A DNA stretch of 64,000 nucleotides from Cordylochernes scorpioides (lineage: Eukaryota; Arthropoda; Arachnida; Pseudoscorpiones; Chernetidae): contig CP092874.1 in the NCBI GenBank assembly GCA_030710605.1, positions 68,629,011 to 68,693,010 of the forward strand, written 5' to 3'. Under the pieces are notes generated by a model. That model worked only from the letters and a program-made list of their open reading frames with translations, ran no database searches and was not told where the DNA came from. The translations under genes were made by a program, and so were the position numbers. This document shows positions 8,441 through 18,129 of the stretch, one piece after another. Each line of letters begins with the position of its first letter. Position 1 is the first letter of the stretch.

Positions 8441-10134
8441 TTATGGGTCAAAATGATAAACTGTCTTCAATACAATTCTTAACAGAATAAATAAGAATTA
8501 TTTTAGTTTTACCAAACCTCTCTATATGCTTGGGCATTAATCCGAGTCGGGTCTGTAAGGAATCCTGCAATTACTGTTGACCAATGAATGAATGGATTGG
8601 GAACAATAAATAAGGAGAAATGCCGAAATCTACATAAAAGCTATGTTAATGGTATTCTTCTTTGTTCGAATCTGACTGTAAAATATTAAGAATTTAGGAT
8701 AACCAGGTGACGTTAAAAAAATTGGAGAGTAGTCAAAGAAGCTGCAAAAAAAGAAAGGGAATAGCCATGATGGTGCCAAAGATTCCTGCATGGTCTTTGA
8801 CCTAAAATTGAGAAAGAGCGCGGTAGCAACTAAAGGAAGGTACCGAATAGTTTGGCATGGGTGCATTGAGAAGAACCAGGGCGGATAGTTCAGAGAGAAG
8901 AGTTATTCACAGTCAGTTAAATCAAAATTCTGAAGTCTAAAGTTAACATCCTGTTGAGCATTAAAGAGAGCAAAGGCTTCGACCTGGAAGTTATTAATAA
9001 ATATGGACATTTAAGATTCAGTTAAAAGCGGGTCAAAACATTGAGGAGAGAATTACAGAAAATATCTTCTCCAGAGCCATGGTTTGTTTGTTTGTTTTTT
9101 TTGGTCGAATATTCTAAATCTGAGATCTCTCAGAAAGATTTGTGTTAAAAGTGAAAGTAGGATGGCCATACATCATGTGGCGCGGTACAATAGGAAAAGG
9201 CAGCTTCGGAGCAATAAAGAAGACTTATTTTGTCAAGAAGCGGTACGAAGTAAGAGGAGATGGAGCTATGAATTGGCATGGTGTTAAAATCTCGTAGAAA
9301 TTGTCGTTGTGTGGACCAAGGCATACTACCGCCAATCGTTGTTTCAGATCAGATACTGACAGCATAATAGATTTCAAGCAGGTGGTGTAAATCTCGTTTA
9401 GGAGAGGGAAGCCGATTGGCCGAATGATGTTTCCTCATGCAATAAAGACGTTGTAAAATTGAGAGGAATTTTGACAATACTTTTTTCGAACTAGAAACGA
9501 TTGCATATCGTATGTCGAAAAGCTCCCCAACACAGATGTACCTTGGATAGTGTGGATAGGCGGTGAAAAAGAGATTTAATGCTGAGCACCTTTTGGGACT
9601 TGAAACTGTTGTCTAGGCACTAATTCGACCATTACCGCTGTCTGGGGTTTAGAAGCAAGAAGCTATAACAAGTACTACTACTTGTAGGCTCTACTACAAG
9701 TACTACTATGATGTGAAAACCATCTGCCGGTATGTATAAAGGAGGTAAAGTATTTCAGTGAAGGCGATGTTCTACAGTACGCTGCTATCTTGAGGCCATC
9801 CTTTACCTGACGGTCTCGGAGTTTAGTATAAACAGTTCAACAGAAAGCAAGGAATGAATGTCAGAAGAAAATATATTTGAGTAACAGTAGGAATCTCTAA
9901 GTTATTTTTAAAATGTTCGGATTCAAAAGGTAGTCATAATCATATTTGATATAAAAGCTAATAAAACGACAAAAATTGTTTTCCGCGATTCCTTTTTGAA
10001 TGGTACTTTTTAGATGCGAGAGCATCAATGGTTGAAGAGTGCTTCTTGAAGTTATAACTAACCTCTCTCTGGAAATACAACCTAAACCACTCCTGGTACA
10101 CCCCCATTCCTAACGAATCTTCTTTCCAAACCCT
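8441..10134. other. 1.7 kb without recognisable features
   Basis: Short open frames at 8630-8866 (minus) and 9084-9287 (plus) show no motif. The section 8870-9860 is less AT-rich than its surroundings and has a purine-rich plus strand like decayed coding DNA, but no frame gives a family I recognise. A small AAGTACTACTACTTG palindromic region lies near 9670-9705. Confidence 0.35.
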
Positions 10135-10370
10135 TTTTATTTTATTTTAATTTAAAGCGCTATGTCCCCCTAGGGACACTTGCGCTGTCATACATGTAAG
10201 CCTTTACATTTGTCTATACATATATTTACAATACCTTTAGGCCGTGAATAGATTAACAATGAGAAAAAAGAACTGTGTACAAAAGAAAGAAGTGTCTGAT
10301 AATATGTACAATCAGCATAATATAAATTATCATTTTCTTAAAAGATATTTGTTGCTATATAAATACACTT
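10135..10370 (+). repeat. Dispersed repeat copy B (uninterrupted)
   Basis: Second copy of the repeat at 3895-4685: the AAAGCGCTATGTCCCCC block, ACATTTGTCTATACATATAT, AACTGTGTACAAAAGAAAGA and AAAGATATTTGTTGCTATATA. It serves as the empty site for the SINE at 4231. It runs directly into a LINE C-terminal fragment. Confidence 0.65.
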
Positions 10371-10371
10371 A

Positions 10372-10625
10372 CTAGGGAAGAACAAACGTCGTTTTCAAGA
10401 TTACGAACAGGACACTTAGAATGCTCAAATTTAATGGAAAAATCAAAACATACCCGAAATGCTCCAAATGTGATTCCCAGCCTGCCAGTCCTGAACATCT
10501 ATTAAATTGTATCAAATCCTCCAAAAAGACCTCTGGAAAAACCCCAGGACTATAATAGAAAAGCTAAGACAGTGGAACCTAATGGAGATCGTTTAAACGA
10601 CTTGAGGAATAAGCAACAATAACAA
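10372..10625 (+). pseudogene. Jockey-like LINE ORF2 C-terminal fragment
   Basis: After a frameshift near 10420 the translation reads MLKFNGKIKTYPKCSKCDSQ then PASPEHLLNC. This is the Cys-Cys-His-Cys end domain found after the reverse transcriptase/RNase H of jockey-superfamily LINEs. Upstream, EEQTSFSRLRTGH in another frame is the conserved RLRTGH segment. The final AGCAACAATAACAATA is a CAA/TAA-rich LINE-type tail. It is a dead 3' fragment of about 250 bp. Confidence 0.75.
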
Positions 10626-10984
10626 TATATTGGTGATCAGAAACAAAGATTTAATTTTCATTGAAATTATCAAAACGATGGTGAACCAAATTCGCCGTTA
10701 GAGATTTAAGACGGTGGAAATAAGTGTGAAGGTAATTGCTTTGAGATCCGCACGTTTTGATACGGAGTGAATGATGTATAAGTATGAAGGGAAGATCAGT
10801 TCAGATGGAGGAAGTGTGATAGCAGAGGAATTGGCTGAAATTGAAGGTCTAGTGTAAGATGTAGTGTTTCGGGTTTTGTGTAAGTGCAGTGGAACTGTTT
10901 GCGCAGGGATTGAAGGTTTTCCAAATAGGCAAAAGACAGAGAATTGCAAATCTATTTCCTAGAGATTTGAACTGGTCCCCAAAT
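10626..10984. other. Unassigned stretch
   Basis: The minus-strand frame 10698-10949 (83 codons) has no recognised motif. No splice pair compatible with the host gene was seen. I see nothing else here. Confidence 0.35.
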
Positions 10985-11130
10985 TTAGCGCAAAGTACAT
11001 GTACATAGTATTATAAAATAAATAAAGCTTCCAGGGCTAAGTTTCTTGTGCTTTTTCATCATATAACTCTTGATTTAAATATAATCAGGGAAGAACGTGT
11101 ATTTTAAATCAAGAGTTACATGTACATAGT
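10985..11130. repeat. Class 2 foldback repeat, fragment
   Basis: The AATAAAGCTTCCAGGG / AAGTTTCTTGTGC block is shared with the foldback at 19975-20350, followed by a local inverted repeat (ACTCTTGATTTAAA / TTTAAATCAAGAGT at about 11066 and 11102). Confidence 0.6.
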
Positions 11131-11489
11131 CAAAAGTAAGTATTCCAAATAAACGGAAAATGAGGTTAATAATAAACAAGCAGAATAAGAAAGGTGAATC
11201 TGAAGTGTGAATATACCAAATTTCTTTCGTGTAAATAAAGTAAATATGCAAAGAGAATCAGAGGTAAGTTGTGTCAGAAGTCGATATATAAATTCAGCAT
11301 TAAAAATGGGAAATTTGCATAGATAATCTAAGGTAAATTTACAAATCCAGAAACAAACATCCGAGGTAAATGTGCCAAGCTAAAGATACAATTGTTTCTT
11401 TAGTGAAGAATCAAAAATTTTCAAAAAATATCAAAGATGTCTACATAAACAGATATATAAGGAGACTACATAGTAAATTTTGCTAGGGC

Positions 11490-11690
11490 TCTTAGAGTAA
11501 GTATATGTTGTGATGTCCTGTTGGATGAATGTCATGTGGTTGGTTAAATGCAGTCGTTGTGGCCACAATGTTCGGGGTGGTTTCAGGCGTGAATGTATTG
11601 CACCAAAGAACGAGACATGTCACCACAGAGATAGCTAGAAAGTGATGACGACACCGATCAAGGCAGATCTGTGTAGGGGGGTCTGTCAAT
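11490..11690 (-). other. Open frame with a hydrophobic segment, possible exon
   Basis: The minus strand has a pyrimidine-rich acceptor-like sequence (ACCCCCCTACACAG), then an open frame coding RHHFLAISVVTCLVLWCNTF followed by a Thr/Pro/His-rich segment and a stop. The hydrophobic segment followed by a polar loop resembles the TM1-loop layout of the neighbouring host gene. However, there is no donor site and the phase does not fit between the exons at 12221 and 6347. It may be an unused or alternative exon, or chance. Confidence 0.25.
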
Positions 11691-11818
11691 TATCGTGTCT
11701 CAAAGTAGACTGATTTGAGCAAGAAGTGGGCACACCTGGTAACCCCGACATGTTTTTCGGAGACCTTCCTCCTGTCTGGCGCCGACTGCCACTCAATCGA
11801 ATTTTTTTATGTCGTTTT

Positions 11819-12065
11819 GGTAATTATACTATAACTATGAAAATTCGAAACTATTTAAACGCGTAAGATTATTTTTGAAATTAAACAATTTCTACTGTCT
11901 TACTCTAATGGAAAAATTAATGAGTTTAATTTATTTTGAAACCCATTAATTTTTCCATTACAGTAAGGGCAATAGAAATTGTTTAATTTCAAAAAGAATC
12001 TTGCGCGTCCAAAATGGTTTCGAATTTTCATAACAGATGGCGCGCTAGTGCATCATAATACTATA
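11819..12065. repeat. Foldback repeat family B, copy 1
   Basis: Inverted arms (GAAAATTCGAAACTATTT / AATGGTTTCGAATTTTC; AAATTAAACAATTTCTACTG and its complement) flank a short centre. The right end carries CAGATGGCGCGCTAGTGCATC, a family terminus also seen at 18675 and 33600. Related copies are at 19725, 27405, 33340, 57870 and 61640. No coding capacity; MITE-like. Confidence 0.8.
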
Positions 12066-12220
12066 ACTATATAATACATGGGGATATAAGTATATATTGT
12101 AATATATTATAACATATATATATTAACTTCCCATCTTGTTAGAAGAGATACCAAAGGTATATATATGGTAGATTATCTTATTTAGATTTGTCAGAAAATG
12201 GTCAATAAACCTATCCTTAC

Positions 12221-12298
12221 CTTGGTAATAGGTGTTGGAGTCCCACCCGTTGCCGGAAGAAAAACTTTGTACTCTCGGAGGAGCCTCCCAGGTGGTCA
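12221..12298 (-). CDS. Host membrane-protein gene, exon 3 of those seen
   Basis: The 78-nt exon lies on the minus strand between an acceptor ending CAATCAAG (12299) and a strong donor AAG|GTAAGG (12220). It is entered with one base from the 17528-17588 exon (C + TG gives Leu) and leaves with one base (G), matching the next exon. The product, TTWEAPPRVQSFSSGNGWDS then NTYYQ, is polar and aromatic, consistent with the extracellular loop between the first and second membrane segments. Phase continuity across three exons supports the model. Confidence 0.6.
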
Positions 12299-12390
12299 CT
12301 TGATTGTTGAAAGCTACATAATTGTCTTGTTCAGTTTATGACACCGTTTTATATATAAATTGAAGATATAGTATATAGATTGAAGATATA

Positions 12391-12897
12391 TCTCTATATA
12401 TATAAAAATGAATGTTTGTATGTTTGTTTGTCTGTTTGTCTGTATGTCCGGTATACAAATTCGCAGTAGTTCACTAATTCAAACAAATATTTCCATACAT
12501 AGGTAAAAAAACACGGGGAAGACGATAGGCTATTTTAAAAAATATATAAACCAATTATTAAAACTATATGTTTTTAGTCAGAAAATGATGATGACGATAT
12601 TGCTGTATCATGTTTGATTATCAGATACAAAATTCCAAAAAGCAGAGACCACGGGTGAAACCAGTTCATTATTTTGTACGCAGGAACAAAATTCTAACAG
12701 AAAAAACATTCATTCGAGGAAAAAACAAAAGCCAGATCATCTTTCTATAAAAATATCGCTTCTCAGACACAAAGTTTGGAGCGGGACGTTTCACAAGAGT
12801 GACATCCACGGCGCCAATTTATAATTGTAACGAATAGTATTTGAATAAAAACATTTAATCGGGTAAAACCCGGGCGTTGCCCGGGTCATTCGGCTAG
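12391..12897 (+). mobile_element. Non-autonomous Helitron, copy 2
   Basis: Starts TCTCTATATATATAAAAATG after a host A. It ends with the hairpin ACCCGGGCGTTGCCCGGGT, then CATTCGGCTAG before a host T: a 5' TC, a 3' hairpin and CTAG with A|T insertion, as expected for Helitrons. It is 507 bp and close in sequence to the copy at 15736-16250, in the same orientation on the other side of the Penelope-like element. No RepHel gene is present. Confidence 0.9.
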
Positions 12898-13159
12898 TAG
12901 TTTATAAAGGATTGATAACTCTCTACTTGTTCCTATAATAGGTAAAATGCTTATTACCACCATTATCTACTTGGTTAAATATCAATGAATCAATCCAATG
13001 AAACTATAATAGATTAATGTGTATGAACGAACAGGCAGGAAATTCATCATTCGAGTTGGCTAGATGTGAAGAATAGTCTTTTTTGATAAGCTAGGTCTGT
13101 TTGGAGATTATTTTAATGACAGTTTATTCAAGAATAATATATATATATATATATATGTT
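12898..13159. other. Unique intronic stretch with TA dinucleotide run
   Basis: No open frame or repeat is recognised except a (TA)n tract near 13138-13156. Confidence 0.4.
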
Positions 13160-15720
13160 CATAAAGGGCACATCTTGGATTCAATAGATAATCTTTTATT
13201 TCCGATATTTCAATGGGCTAAACGGCCATCTTTTTCAAAGATCTCATCCCCTCTCGCGACAAGCCGCGCATTACACTTGAGACACGGGCGTCTCACAATC
13301 TCTTCGGGCGAAAATCATCCAAATGAAAATGTAATGTATACAAATAAATATCGTACAATACTAATTTAAATAAATGAATAAATAGAGTGAAAAGTAAATA
13401 TCTATATATACAAAATAAATATTCGGCTATTGCATTATGAATGAAGACATTTCACTGAAGTTCATATATACATAGAGGTTCCTATTCTAGGAGCATCTAA
13501 ATTGTGTGTACATGTCCGGTATATCGATCTTTCGGTTTATGCTATTTCTGTCTTCCAAAGAACTCCAACTCTCCAAGAATAGCCTGCTATGCTTTTCGTT
13601 TATATCTTGGTGTATTATTGATGTTTGTTCAAAGTCTGGAATGTGGCCATTGATGAGAGCATGATCTACTAATAAGGAGGTCGGGTTATGGTGTTTTAGG
13701 GCTGATTTGTGCTGGTTGATTCTTTCTATTAATGGTTTACCGGTTTCTCCTATGTAGACGGCTTGGCAAGACTTGCATGGTATTTTGTATATGACATTGG
13801 TTCTATTGTTTGGTTCAGTGACCTTTTTTGTATCAGGATGGCGGAGGATGTTGTTAAGATTCGAGGTAGATTGGAATCTTGTTGTGATATTGTAGTATTT
13901 TAGTTTTCTGGCTATTCTTTCACAGCCATAGCTGTATGGTAGGGAGCAAAAAATGTTTTGGGATGAAGTTTGTCTATTGTTTGTGGGTGATATTCTCGGT
14001 CTGTAGAAATGCTTTTTGATAAACGGTTTAGGGTAATTGTTGCTAAGTAGTTCTTGAAATATCTTGGTTCTTTCTTTTTTTGTGTCGTTATCGTTTGTTG
14101 AAAAGTGTGTGGTTAGTCTTTTTGAAAGAGTTTTTACCACGGAAATTTTATGGTGGATGGGACCAAATGAATTGAAGTTCAGATAGCTTCCAGTATGGGT
14201 AGGTTTTCGGTATATTCGAGTTTCAATTCTATCTTGGTTTCTGGTTAATTGTATGTCTAGAAACGGTAGGGAGTTATTTTCTTCTATTTCAAAGGTGAAT
14301 TTTAGAAAGGGTTTGAGGTTATTCAAAAAATTCAGAATGGTGGAAAGATCAACTTTTGTTATGCATAGTATATCATCAATATAGCGTTTCCAGATTATTA
14401 CTTGTAGTTGTGCTGTGTCTGCAATTATTTTATCAATTTTGTCCATGTAGATGTTAGCTAATGCTGATGAAACAGGATTCCCCATTGGTAAACCTTTTTC
14501 TTGTTCGAAATATCTGTCTTTTTTTTATATCCAAAATAATTAAGTGCTAGACAAAGTTCAATCAGATCTATAAGGGCTTCTTTAGGGATAGGAAGGATGA
14601 TTTCCGGATGGTTGTGTAAGAATTCTTGAAGTGCCAGGATAGCTTCGTCATGCGGAATTGATGTATAGAGAGATTCTATATCAAAGGATACCATATAGCT
14701 GTCATGTGGAATTGGAATATTATTGATGGTTTCAATAGCTGCTACTGGATTGGGGACTGTATAAGGGAGTTTTTTCTGGAATGGTGAGATGATTGACGAC
14801 AAATATTTCGCGATAGGGTATAAGGGAGAGCCTGAGTATGATATTATGGGACGCAATGGGGTATTGGCTTTGTGGATTTTTGGTAGACCATATAAATTCG
14901 GAAGATTCTGGTTTGTTGCTTTGAAGGCTTCAAAGGTTTTACTATCTAGTTTGTATTTCCGTTTTATTCTGTTGAAATGTCTATTGAAATATTTTATGAG
15001 GTTGGGTAGAGGGTTTTTTGTCAGTGGCTGATATATTTCCTGATTTTGAAGTAACTGTTCGATTTTGTTGTTGTAATCTATTACGTCCATGATTACAGTA
15101 TTTCTGCCTTTATCTGAAGGAGTTATGATGATTTGTTTGTTTTCTTTTAAATACTTTATAGTGTTTCTTTCATCTCTATTTAAATTTGTCTTGTTTTGCG
15201 TTTCCAATTTCTTAATGATCGGGGTTATTTCTGTTCTAATTCTTGGCTTTTGGTCGTCTGGGAGTTTTTTTATTGCATTTTCTATTGCGGCTAAAGTCTT
15301 GGGAGTGTTGATTTTTTGGGAAGGTACAAAGTTTAGACCTTTTGATAGGAGGTTTGTTGTTTCTGGATCGAATGTGTGACTTGAAAGGTTAATTACAGTG
15401 CTTTGATCTGTTTGCCGTGTAGACTTATTCGACCAATTCTGTAGCTTCTTTGAATGTTTTTGTTGTAGAGAAACTCTCTTATTTTTGCATTTTCTTTCTA
15501 GATATATGTTTAACTCATTAAAATATTCATCGCTGATCAGTTGTTGCAAAATTGGGGTAATTCTATTGATGTTTGATTGCAATTCGTTTATTCGGAAATG
15601 ACAATCAAACATCAATAGAATTACCCCAATTTTGCAACAACTGATCAGCGATGAATATTTTAATGAGTTAAACATATATCTAGAAAGAAAATGCAAAAAT
15701 AAGAGAGTTTCTAGGTCAGG
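13160..15720 (-). mobile_element. Penelope-like retroelement with inverted 5' end
   Basis: The minus-strand element encodes a Penelope-type reverse transcriptase fused to a GIY-YIG endonuclease (13487-15590). The segment beyond the coding start (15602-15710) is an inverted copy of about 108 bp of the ORF start (15478-15586), with about 20 bp between the arms. Such 5' inversions are common in Penelope insertions. Downstream of the stop, 13160-13260 holds a hairpin (GATGGCC-GTTTA-GCCCAT then TGAAAT) resembling class 1 foldbacks. It lies between two same-orientation Helitrons within a host-gene intron. Confidence 0.85.
13487..15590 (-). pseudogene. Penelope-like RT-GIY-YIG polyprotein with one frameshift
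   Basis: Reverse transcriptase motifs in order are LPNLYGLPKIHK, the motif A segment VSFDIESLYTSIP, GNPVSSALANIYMD and the catalytic YIDD (near 14375). The C-terminal part has NVIYKIPCKSCQAVYIGETG and RINQHK, the GIY-YIG nuclease core with a Cys pair, and ends at 13487. The reading frame shifts by one base around 14510-14525, in a run of T, between the LALNYFG block and the PMGNPV block. Otherwise both halves are open, about 700 codons in total, close to the usual length for the family. The true start is uncertain because the first 49 codons of the upstream frame come from the inverted copy. The enzyme makes target-primed cDNA. A sequencing or assembly slip in the homopolymer could explain the break. 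Confidence 0.85.
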
Positions 15721-15735
15721 CATTGAGATATATCT

Positions 15736-16250
15736 TCTCTATATATATAAAAAATGAATGTTTGTATGTTTGTCTGTCTGTATGTCCGGTATACAAATTC
15801 GCAATAGTTCACTAATTCAAACCAAAATTTCCATACATAGGTAAAAGAATACGGGGAAGACGATAGGCTATTTTAAAAAATATATAAATCAATTATTAAA
15901 ACTATATATTTTTAGTCAGAAAATGATGATGACGATATTGCTGTATCATGTTTGATTATCAGATACAAAATTATATCGGGAAAAATTCCAAAAAGCAGAG
16001 ACCACGGGTGAAACCAGTTCATTATTTTGTATACAGGAACAAAATTCTAACAGAAAAACCTTCATTCGAGCAGAAAACAAAAGCCAGATCATCTTTCTAT
16101 AAAAATATCGCTTCTCAGACACAAAGTTTGGAGCGGGACGTTTCACAAAAGTGACATCCACGGCGCCAATTTATAATTGTAACGAATAGTATTTGAATAA
16201 GGTACATTTAATAGGGTAAAACCCGGGCGTTGCCCGGGTCATTCGGCTAG
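15736..16250 (+). mobile_element. Non-autonomous Helitron, copy 3
   Basis: Starts TCTCTATATATATAA and ends with ACCCGGGCGTTGCCCGGGT then CATTCGGCTAG at 16250, followed by T. It is about 515 bp and very close to the copy at 12391. The two short open frames on opposite strands at 15946-16161 are shadows within it. Confidence 0.9.
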
Positions 16251-16251
16251 T

Positions 16252-16565
16252 TAAAAATAAAAAAGGCATATCCTGACCAGAGGCACATGTGCTTTACAGA
16301 ATGCAGAGCGCCATCTGGTGGAACAGAAATCAACTAAACATTGATTTAGCCTGTTCCCTGATATTTGGCCAACCCAATTTCTTGATAAATCAAGAAAAGT
16401 CATCCACGAACGCGTTTCGCACTGCTGGCGCTCGTCAGCGTGGAGTAGGCTGCACCACTGCGACCAAAGAGATTTTTGGTCCCAGAGGTTTCTTGGGAAA
16501 CCAAGTAATGAGTTTTTAAGGCCAAACCTGCGTAAATACGCTTAACACATGAAAATATGATAGAA
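16252..16565 (-). repeat. Retrozyme-like repeat, full monomer with intact hammerhead
   Basis: A minus-oriented monomer: hammerhead at 16404-16443, then the CTTTTCTTGATTTATCAAG block, TTGGCCAAATATCAGGG, TGATTTAGC, the GATGGCGCTCTGC block and GGTCAGGATATGCC (16262). On the other side lie GCTGCACCACTGCGACC, GGTCCCAGAGG and GTAAATACGCTTAACACAT. It abuts an inverted copy at 16562, so the pair forms a large head-to-head palindrome. No protein is encoded; any mobility would need an enzyme in trans. Confidence 0.8.
16404..16443 (-). ncRNA. Hammerhead ribozyme, type I, complete
   Basis: In the minus strand: stem I CCACG, core CUGACGA, stem II GCGC-CAGCA-GUGC (one G-U pair), GAAA, a CGCG mini-loop closed by A15.1-U16.1, U17, then CGUGG pairing perfectly with the first strand. 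A flanking U-A pair extends stem I. Position 7 of the core is known to tolerate any base, so CUGACGA is a valid core. The predicted cleavage triplet is GUU. Minimal hammerheads with a tiny stem III are known from Penelope-like elements and retrozymes. Self-cleavage is predicted, not shown. Confidence 0.85.
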
Positions 16566-16990
16566 AAAAAAATGGCGCTCTGTGCCTTCTGTAAAGCACA
16601 TGTGCTCCTGGTCAGGATATGCCTTTTTTTTTATTTTTAATATCAACACCTGACCTTTTTACTTATTTGTTTCTTTCATTTTTTTTTTTTTCATGTGTTA
16701 AGCGTATTTACGCAAGTTTGGCCTTAAATGCCCATTTATTGGTTTCACATGAAGCCTCTGGGACCAAAAATCTTTCTCCACGCTGACGAGCGCCAACAGC
16801 GCGAAACGCGTTCGTGGATGGCTTTTCTCGATTTATCAAGAAATTGGGTTGGCCAAATATTGGGGAACAGGCTAAATCAATGTTTAGTTGATTTCTGTTC
16901 CACCAGATGGCGCTCTGCCTTCTGAAAAGCACATGTGCTTCTCAGATGGTAGAGCGCCATCTAATGGAACAGAATTTCTGTTATTATATT
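16562..16990 (+). repeat. Retrozyme-like repeat, about 1.25 tandem monomers
   Basis: The ATGGCGCTCTG block occurs at 16572 and again at 16907, 335 bp apart in the same orientation. Between them the order is tail block, GGTCAGGATATGCC, T-rich tract, GTGTTAAGCGTATTTACGC, GGGACCAAAAATC, hammerhead, then TTATCAAGAAATTGGG and TTTAGTTGATTTCTG. A head-to-tail partial dimer is what a retrozyme copied from circular or multimeric RNA would leave. From 16941 a short inverted piece of the same family follows. Confidence 0.75.
16778..16817 (+). ncRNA. Hammerhead ribozyme, type I, complete
   Basis: Stem I is CCACG (16778-16782) with CGTGG (16813-16817). The core CUGACGA is at 16783-16789. Stem II is GCGC (16790-16793) with GCGC (16799-16802) around CAACA. 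GAAA is at 16803-16806, the CGCG mini-loop at 16807-16810, U16.1 at 16811 and the predicted cleavage-site residue U17 at 16812. All invariant positions and every stem pair are present, which is unlikely by chance in 40 nt. Confidence 0.87.
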
Positions 16991-17114
16991 CTGGTATTGT
17001 GTAAAACACAAGAGACCTTATTAAGACTAAGTGATCCAAGTTAGTTATTCGACATGTTGGCAAATGCGGGCTATACTACCTCAAATATAGAGGTTGCCGG
17101 ACCGGCATTAATAG

Positions 17115-17336
17115 TTTTTTTTTTTTTACTTATCCCTAGTACACGTGGTACAGGCCATGATAATCATGGTGGGTATATAGCGACTTTTTTTTTTACTATA
17201 AATGCACCACATGTCTACACATGTGAAATTCAGTTCGACTTTACACTTACAAATGTGCCAGAGCCCCATTTTGTTACTTACACTCGCTGGTGGAGTTGGA
17301 CTTTTGGAAGAATCGAGGGTCATTGGAACATTTTTT
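17115..17336 (-). mobile_element. SINE, 5'-truncated copy
   Basis: Read on the minus strand it has the CACCAGCGAGTGTAAGTAAC block, a GGGGCTCTGGCACATTTG block, GTAGACATGTGGTGCA, a CATGATTATCATGG palindrome, CACGTGTACTAGGGATAA and an A-rich tail. The tRNA-like head is missing. The coding-like frames on both strands at 17054-17338 are shadows. Confidence 0.75.
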
Positions 17337-17527
17337 GATAGTTATTAAAATATAAGACATTCCGAGCAGATAATATTTTTATTTTCATCTCTGGCCGTAG
17401 TATCTTTTATTTTTAAATGATATACGATGCTTATACAAAATTAAATAAATGATTTACCGCAAGTTTTCTCATGTTAACTTGCTGGAGGTCATTTAATGTT
17501 GTATCAACCTGTAAGTGGGGTACTTAC

Positions 17528-17588
17528 GTGCGACAGTCAGCATGCCTGCCACGAACATCATCGAAGCAATCAGGAAGATGGACATGTA
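17528..17588 (-). CDS. Host membrane-protein gene, exon 2 of those seen
   Basis: The 61-nt exon lies between an acceptor (GTGTCATAG at 17589) and a strong donor (GTAAGTACC at 17527). It is read in phase 0 as YMSIFLIASMMFVAGMLTVA, an uninterrupted hydrophobic segment, and leaves one base over (C), completing a Leu codon with the exon at 12221. Joined after the first exon (phase 0), it makes the first membrane span. The acceptor has a weak pyrimidine tract, so the exact start is less certain than the end. Confidence 0.6.
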
Positions 17589-17764
17589 CTATGACACAAT
17601 GATCCAATGTTAGATACATGTTACGTATTAGATTCACATGTGCAATCTACATCAAATAATATACCTTTTTAACACATAAACTTTTTCACATAGTATTATT
17701 TTCTACATGAAGTAGTTTTAGCGCCTATTTTTTCGAAGAGGCGACCATATATATATATTAAAAA

Positions 17765-18100
17765 CAAAGTAGGCATATCCTGACCAGGAGCACATGTGCT
17801 TTTCAGAAGGCAGAGCGCCATCTGGTGGAACAGAAATCATCTAAACATTGATTTAGCCTGTTCCCTGATATTTGGTCGCAGTGGTACAGCCTACTCCACG
17901 CTGACGAGCGCCAACAGCGCAAAACGCGTTCGTGGAAGGCTTTTCTTGATTTATCAAGAAATTGGGTTGGCCAAATATCAGGGAACAGGCTAAATCAATG
18001 TTTAGTTGATTTCTGTTCCACCAGATGGCGCTCTGTCTTCTGAAAAGCACATGTGCTCTTGGTCAGGATATGCCTACTTTGTTTTTAATATAAAACCTGA
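17765..18100 (+). repeat. Retrozyme-like foldback copy, mutated hammerhead
   Basis: Arms of about 110 bp, 17773-17877 and 17957-18080, are inverted copies carrying GGCATATCCTGACC, GAGCACATGTGCTTTTCAGA and the CAGAGCGCCATCTGGTGG block. The centre holds the ribozyme region at 17896-17935. The open frames on both strands here are palindrome shadows. Confidence 0.8.
17896..17935 (+). ncRNA. Hammerhead ribozyme, probably inactivated
   Basis: Identical to the complete copy at 16778 in stem I, core CUGACGA and stem II, but the GAAA box reads AAAA: the invariant G12 is changed to A. G12 is a catalytic residue in hammerheads, so this copy is expected to be inactive. Confidence 0.75.
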
Positions 18101-18129
18101 CATTTTATTTTTAATTTTTCTATTGTTTT

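Noticed and set aside
15946..16161. Small proteins on both strands
   Set aside because: They lie inside a non-autonomous Helitron that is repeated without keeping these frames open.
17054..17338. 94-codon plus-strand protein
   Set aside because: It covers a reversed SINE including its A-rich tail; codons follow the repeat sequence.
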